DNA of 18,712 bases from DATKMG01 sp035541995 (GTDB taxonomy: Bacteria; Acidobacteriota; Terriglobia; Versatilivoradales; Versatilivoraceae), in contig DATKMG010000202.1 of the NCBI GenBank assembly GCA_035541995.1, positions 1 to 18,712 of the forward strand, in the 5' to 3' direction. The position numbers and the translations under genes were made by a program. Below the pieces are notes generated by a model. It was not told the origin of the DNA. It did no database searches and saw only the letters and a list, made by a program, of their open reading frames with translations. Shown here one piece after another: positions 16,101-18,712 of the stretch; position 1 is the first letter of the stretch, and every line of letters begins with the position of its first letter.

Positions 16101-16693
16101 ATGTAAATGTACTGGTCCTGGACACCGAGGTCTATTCCAATACCGGAGGGCAAGCCTCAAAGTCAACACCCCGCGCCGCAGTGGCGAAATTTGCAGCAGG
16201 GGGAAAAGGAACTCCCAAGAAGGATCTGGGACTGCATGCGATGAGTTATGGAAACGTTTACGTGGCCCAGGTCGCCATGGGATCCAGTGATCTTCAAACC
16301 GTCAAAGCTTTTGCCGAGGCGGAAGCCTATGACGGGCCATCTCTGATTATTGCCTACAGTCACTGCATTGCCCATGGTATCAATATGACCACAGCAATGG
16401 ATAACCAGAAAGCTGCCGTCAACTCCGGTCATTGGGCTTTATACCGGTATGATCCGGAACTTGCCAAGGAAGGGAAGAACCCCTTGCAGCTTGATTACAA
16501 GAAACCCAAGATCAAAATTGAAGAATATGCGTATATGGAAACCCGATACAAAATGCTTACGAAGTCAAATCCGGAGGCGGCCAAGCACCTGATCGACCTC
16601 GCCCAAAAAGATGCGGATGAGCGCTGGAGGCTCTATGAGCAGCTGGCTGGCATGGACTATAGCCACACTCCAGGAGTAGTCAAAAGCAGTTAG
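13112..16693 (+). CDS. nifJ: Pyruvate:ferredoxin (flavodoxin) oxidoreductase, homodimeric type
   Basis: Oxidises pyruvate and CoA to acetyl-CoA and CO2, reducing ferredoxin or flavodoxin. At 1193 residues it has the full single-chain length with all domains in order. YPITPSSPMGE near the N-terminus carries T31, the substrate-contact Thr of the Desulfovibrio africanus enzyme. Two 4Fe-4S sites follow: C696, C699, C702, C706 (CIQCAKCAMVCP) and C752, C755, C758, C762 (CTGCGLCVYVCP). The third, proximal cluster uses C826, C829, C854 and C1085, all 14 residues above the Desulfovibrio numbering. The thiamine-diphosphate region is GDGWAYDIGYGGLDH with DTEVYSNTGGQASKSTP. GGAGGA at 13101-13106 supports the ATG at 13112 over the TTG directly before it. 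The flavoprotein gene downstream is probably cotranscribed. The protein looks intact. Use of 2-oxobutyrate as a side substrate is an inference. Confidence 0.97.
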   Translation: MKRRKVTIDGNEAAAYVAYRTNEVIAIYPITPSSPMGEWADAWASEGVKNIWGTVPVVQEMQSEGGAAGAVHGALQTGALTTTFTASQGLLLMLPNMFKIAGELTPTVFHISARTVATHALSIFGDHSDVMAARTTGWAMLASNSVQEVMDFALIAQAATLEARVPFVHFFDGFRTSHEVMKIEELTEDDIRSMINDEMVYAHRSRALSPEHPVLRGSAQNPDVFFQARETCNPFYAACPGIVQKAMDKFAFLVGRRYRLFDYFGAPDAERVIVVMGSGAETVQETVDFLTKKGEKVGLLKVRLFRPFSVPHFIKSLPPSVKAIAALDRTKEPGTIGEPLYQDVVTALSESLSEGSLPMGRMPKVIGGRFGLSSKEFTASMAVRVFEELKKPQPKNHFTIGIVDDVTHTSLDFDRTFSIEPSTVLRGLFYGLGADGTVSANKNSIKIIGEETDNYAQGYFVYDSKKSGSITVSHLRFGPDPIHSTYLIDSANFVACHQFVFLERYDMLKNAIPGATFLLNSPYGQEDVWDHLPQEVQRQIIEKKLKFYVVDAVKVARETGMGGRINTIMQTCFFAVAGVLPREEAIAQIKDSIKKTYGSKGDAVVQKNYEAVDKTLANLFEVKVPSVATSQLRMHPAVPEEAPEFVHRVTASIIASRGDDLPVSVMPCDGTFPTGTAQWERRNIALEIPEWDPDVCIQCAKCAMVCPHATIRVKVYDSRDLAGAPASFKSTDYKGSEFSGMKLTYQVAPEDCTGCGLCVYVCPAKNKKEVRLKAINMVPQPPIRKREAQNYEFFLNLPEYDRRLVKVGTIKGSQVLQPLFEYSGACSGCGETPYLKLISQMFGDRMIVANATGCSSIYGGNLPTTPYAQNKQGRGPAWSNSLFEDNAEFGLGYRLTIDKQTEQASELLKRLAPALGENLVKEILGCPQKDEAEIYEQRQRVGEVKSLLKKIASPEAKNLLSLADFLVKKSVWIVGGDGWAYDIGYGGLDHVLAAGRNVNVLVLDTEVYSNTGGQASKSTPRAAVAKFAAGGKGTPKKDLGLHAMSYGNVYVAQVAMGSSDLQTVKAFAEAEAYDGPSLIIAYSHCIAHGINMTTAMDNQKAAVNSGHWALYRYDPELAKEGKNPLQLDYKKPKIKIEEYAYMETRYKMLTKSNPEAAKHLIDLAQKDADERWRLYEQLAGMDYSHTPGVVKSS

Positions 16694-16775
16694 TTGAAGC
16701 TTTTTTTGCTCGGAAGGTGTTTGGCCTCCCGGGTTTCTCAAATCACAATAACAGTCTAGCGTGAGGAAGAAAAAG

Positions 16776-17765
16776 ATGGATTTAACGACAACCTATATGG
16801 GACTCAAGTTGAAGAATCCGCTGGTACCGTCGGCCTGTGGGCCGCTCACCCGTGACCTGGGGAAAATCCGTGCTATGGAAGATGCCGGCGCTTCAGCTAT
16901 TGTCATGTACTCTCTTTTTGAAGAAGAGATCCTGCACGAATCGCAGGAGCTGGATTACTACTTGACACATGGGACTGAGAGTTTTGCGGAAGCCCTGACA
17001 TACTATCATGGGAATTATGAATTCCGGGATCCGGAAATTTACTTGCAACATCTCTCCGATGCCAAACAGGCAGTGGACATCCCGGTAATTGGCAGCCTCA
17101 ACGGGATCTCCGTGGGGGGCTGGATCGATTGGGCCAAGAAAATGGAACAAACAGGTATAGATGCACTGGAACTAAACGTTTACTATATCCCGACCGATCC
17201 CGATCTCTCCGGAGTTGAAGTAGAACAGATGTATCTGAATGTGCTCAAGGCTGTCAAGCAGAGTGTGAAGATTCCTGTGGCCATTAAACTGGGACCTTAC
17301 TTCAGTTCGATGGCCAATATGGCTAAACGATTGGCCAAGGCCGGGGCGGACGCTTTGGTCTTATTCAACCGCTTCTATCAACCGGACCTGGATATAGAGC
17401 AGCTTGAAGTCGTTCCCAATTTGGTACTTAGCACCCAACAGGAGATGCGATTGCCGATGCGCTGGATCGCCATTCTTTACGGGCGTGTGGATTGCAGTAT
17501 GGCCGGAACCTCGGGGATCCACACGGCTGAGGACGTTCTGAAGTTGGTCATGGCAGGAGCCGATGTAACCATGGTTTGCTCCGCTTTACTCAAGCATGGC
17601 GTGGGGAGAATTAGTGAAATCACTAAAGGGATGCTGCAGTGGATGGAAATCCATGAATACGAGTCAGTCAACCAAATGAAGGGTAGCATGAGCCAAAAGT
17701 CCTGTGCTCAGCCGGCTGCCTTCGAGCGAGCCAACTACATGAAGGCACTGAGAAGCTATGTCTAG
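16776..17765 (+). CDS. Dihydroorotate dehydrogenase-like flavoprotein of unknown substrate
   Basis: 329-residue TIM-barrel protein of the class 1 dihydroorotate dehydrogenase (PyrD) family, probably binding FMN. Family blocks are GLKLKNPLVPSACGPL at the start, IPVIGSLNG, ALELN, AIKLGPYF with K171 at the FMN-contacting lysine, and GTSGIHTAEDVLKLVMAGADVTMVCSALLKHG, the phosphate-binding end of the barrel. The active site is changed: where PyrD has LNxSCPN with the catalytic Cys, this protein has LNVYYIPTD (Tyr at 137), and the TKS block near residue 43 is replaced by VMYSLFEEE. Dihydroorotate is therefore an unlikely substrate. GAGGAA at 16763-16768 favours the ATG at 16776 over the GTG at 16761. 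It follows nifJ by 82 bp on the same strand, and homologues next to nifJ are annotated in other bacteria as far as I recall. A role in electron transfer with that enzyme is a guess. Confidence 0.88.
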   Translation: MDLTTTYMGLKLKNPLVPSACGPLTRDLGKIRAMEDAGASAIVMYSLFEEEILHESQELDYYLTHGTESFAEALTYYHGNYEFRDPEIYLQHLSDAKQAVDIPVIGSLNGISVGGWIDWAKKMEQTGIDALELNVYYIPTDPDLSGVEVEQMYLNVLKAVKQSVKIPVAIKLGPYFSSMANMAKRLAKAGADALVLFNRFYQPDLDIEQLEVVPNLVLSTQQEMRLPMRWIAILYGRVDCSMAGTSGIHTAEDVLKLVMAGADVTMVCSALLKHGVGRISEITKGMLQWMEIHEYESVNQMKGSMSQKSCAQPAAFERANYMKALRSYV

Positions 17766-18126
17766 GTTTTTGGCACCATTAGTTCCCTCCTAAATTTCAG
17801 GCCAGAAGTAAGCGCAGGTATTCTTGCCTGTAGGGTGCCTCTCGACAGGAAAGAAGGCTTGTCCTGGAGTTTGGACACTTTTCGAGAAGTCCAGCGGCAG
17901 GATGCCGCTGGTTCCTTCCAGAGCCCAGGCGACAGAATTGTAGCCCAAAGCCAACGAGGGGCAGGAGTTCGGAACCGCCGTCCCTCCGAGCGCCGCCCTG
18001 GGGCAGGGTTTCAACCCATTTCATCCCAAGCACCAAGTCACAAGAAAAAGAGCCCGAGATCCCCTGCAGTAAATCGGACAAAGCGCGACTGAGAAGCGAG
18101 TGGGAACAATACCTGTCGTGTTCAGC
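17766..18126. other. Palindrome-rich spacer, no convincing gene
   Basis: This 361-bp gap between two convergent genes holds no gene I would defend; open frames on both strands have anonymous compositions. It does hold several palindromes: the strong 9-bp hairpin at 17891-17911, a 5-bp pair TGGAC/GTCCA just before it, and GGGTT-TC-AACCC near 18010. The texture resembles dispersed intergenic repeats found in many environmental bacterial genomes, which cannot be shown from a single copy. Confidence 0.5.
17891..17911. repeat. Perfect 9-bp hairpin with a 3-base loop
   Basis: CCAGCGGCA, loop GGA, TGCCGCTGG. It lies about 130 bp after the stop of the flavoprotein gene and 215 bp after the stop of the stress-protein gene, so it could act for either strand. 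No T run follows on either strand. Its triloop form recalls the pair at 6310-6342. Confidence 0.65.
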
Positions 18127-18712
18127 CTAGGTCCCGGCGGCAGCGAGGGGTTCTTCCTTCCATGCCGTTACGCCACCCGTTGAAGGTACAAACCAAACCG
18201 GACGGGGGCTGCGGCGCAAGATTTCACAGGCCGTGGAGCCGGTTATCGCCTTTTTGAAAAAGCCCTTTGGGTGGGCTCCCATCACGACCAGATCTGCCTG
18301 AAGCTCCTGAATGGAGCGCAGGATTCCCTCGACTACCGCTCCGCCCCGCAGGTGAACTCGGACTCGTTCCTTCAAATCGGCAGGTATCATCCCAAGCAGG
18401 CGATCTTTGCACTCCACCAATTGGCGCTCTCTCTCATCCTGTCTTCGGAAGGGCATTACACGAAGGTCCTTCCACCCGGCTGGCTGTTCCATATGGAGCA
18501 ACTGGAGGGTAATGGGGAAGTGGCGAGCAAGACCGAAGGCGTAATTCAGCGTCCTCATCGAATGTTGAGTAAAGTCTACAGGGACGATTACAGGCTGATT
18601 TGTTGCAGCGCCCAGGAAGTCCCTAGCTGTCGGGTTCGGCTGGACCATCAAGACAGGGCATGGTGACTCGACTAGTACTCGTTCGGCCGCAGACACGAGG
18701 TCAGAATCAGCC
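18127..18712 (-). CDS. Universal stress protein (UspA family), N-terminal part outside the window
   Basis: The visible part is about 195 residues. It opens with the end of one Usp domain (SAAERVLVESPCPVLMV, matching the usual VLxxxxCPVLxV ending). A complete second Usp domain then begins at QPVIVPVDFTQHSMRTLNYAFGLARHF and ends at CEILRRSPRPVWFVPS. The gene is thus a tandem-domain Usp, with most of the first domain beyond the right edge; the GTG at 18696 is an internal Val codon and not a start. The ATP-binding motif G-x2-G-x9-G(S/T) reads GAHPKGFFKKAITGS, with Pro for the second Gly, so nucleotide binding by this domain is uncertain. Usp proteins act in the cytoplasm under starvation and stress; the specific role cannot be told. 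Confidence 0.88.
   Translation of the reverse strand, partial: ADSDLVSAAERVLVESPCPVLMVQPNPTARDFLGAATNQPVIVPVDFTQHSMRTLNYAFGLARHFPITLQLLHMEQPAGWKDLRVMPFRRQDERERQLVECKDRLLGMIPADLKERVRVHLRGGAVVEGILRSIQELQADLVVMGAHPKGFFKKAITGSTACEILRRSPRPVWFVPSTGGVTAWKEEPLAAAGT

Noticed and set aside
16694..16775. T7 run after the nifJ stop as a terminator
   Set aside because: No stem of useful length precedes the T run, and the next gene is close on the same strand.
17835..18092. 85-codon plus-strand frame, and overlapping minus-strand frames, in the last spacer
   Set aside because: They cross several palindromes, have anonymous compositions and no convincing ribosome site; a repeat region explains them better.

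Overview
The window is a bacterial chromosome segment of about 18.7 kb, moderately GC-rich, with dense genes and no tRNA, rRNA, CRISPR array, transposase or phage gene that I can see. The gene set points to a heterotroph that degrades amino acids and uses ferredoxin-linked oxoacid oxidation, so an anaerobic or facultative metabolism is likely. The OmpH/Skp-type periplasmic chaperone implies an outer membrane. The fused formiminotransferase-cyclodeaminase, the homodimeric pyruvate:ferredoxin oxidoreductase and the palindromic spacers would fit an Acidobacteriota-like lineage, but this is a guess from gene content and is not proven by the sequence.

Layout. 2-1654 (+): NAD-type malic enzyme, cut at the left edge. 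1815-3128 (-): PLP-dependent Cys/Met enzyme, probably methionine gamma-lyase. 3180-4697 (-): fused glutamate formimidoyltransferase/formimidotetrahydrofolate cyclodeaminase. 4694-5956 (-): imidazolonepropionase (hutI). 6097-6261 (+): a 54-residue FmdB-type zinc-ribbon protein lying against the direction of the hut genes. 6400-8049 (-): urocanate hydratase (hutU). 8063-9592 (-): histidine ammonia-lyase (hutH). 9671-10129 (-): hotdog thioesterase. 10130-10762 (-): OmpH/Skp-like protein. 10763-11383: a largely non-coding region with a promoter candidate, a doubtful small membrane ORF and an inverted repeat. 11384-12637 (-): glutamate dehydrogenase. 12638-13111: divergent regulatory region. 13112-16693 (+): pyruvate:ferredoxin oxidoreductase (nifJ). 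16776-17765 (+): dihydroorotate dehydrogenase-like flavoprotein lacking the catalytic Cys. 17766-18126: palindrome-rich spacer. 18127-18712 (-): universal stress protein, cut at the right edge.

How the genes fit together. HutH, HutU and HutI take histidine to formiminoglutamate. The fused FTCD passes the formimino group to tetrahydrofolate and releases glutamate, ammonia and methenyl-THF, which is the route known from animals, rather than the HutG or HutF/HutG routes. Glutamate dehydrogenase can then deaminate the glutamate to 2-oxoglutarate. The PLP enzyme can supply 2-oxobutyrate from methionine, and malic enzyme supplies pyruvate. The pyruvate:ferredoxin oxidoreductase oxidises pyruvate, and perhaps 2-oxobutyrate, to acyl-CoA and reduced ferredoxin. 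The hut genes are split into two probable transcription units, (ompH-thioesterase-)hutH-hutU and hutI-ftcD-PLP enzyme, separated by the opposing fmdB-type gene and a pair of tight hairpins. I did not find a clearly new defence, mobile or signalling system. The most interesting items are the active-site-altered flavoprotein beside nifJ, the organisation of the hut locus and the structured intergenic spacers.
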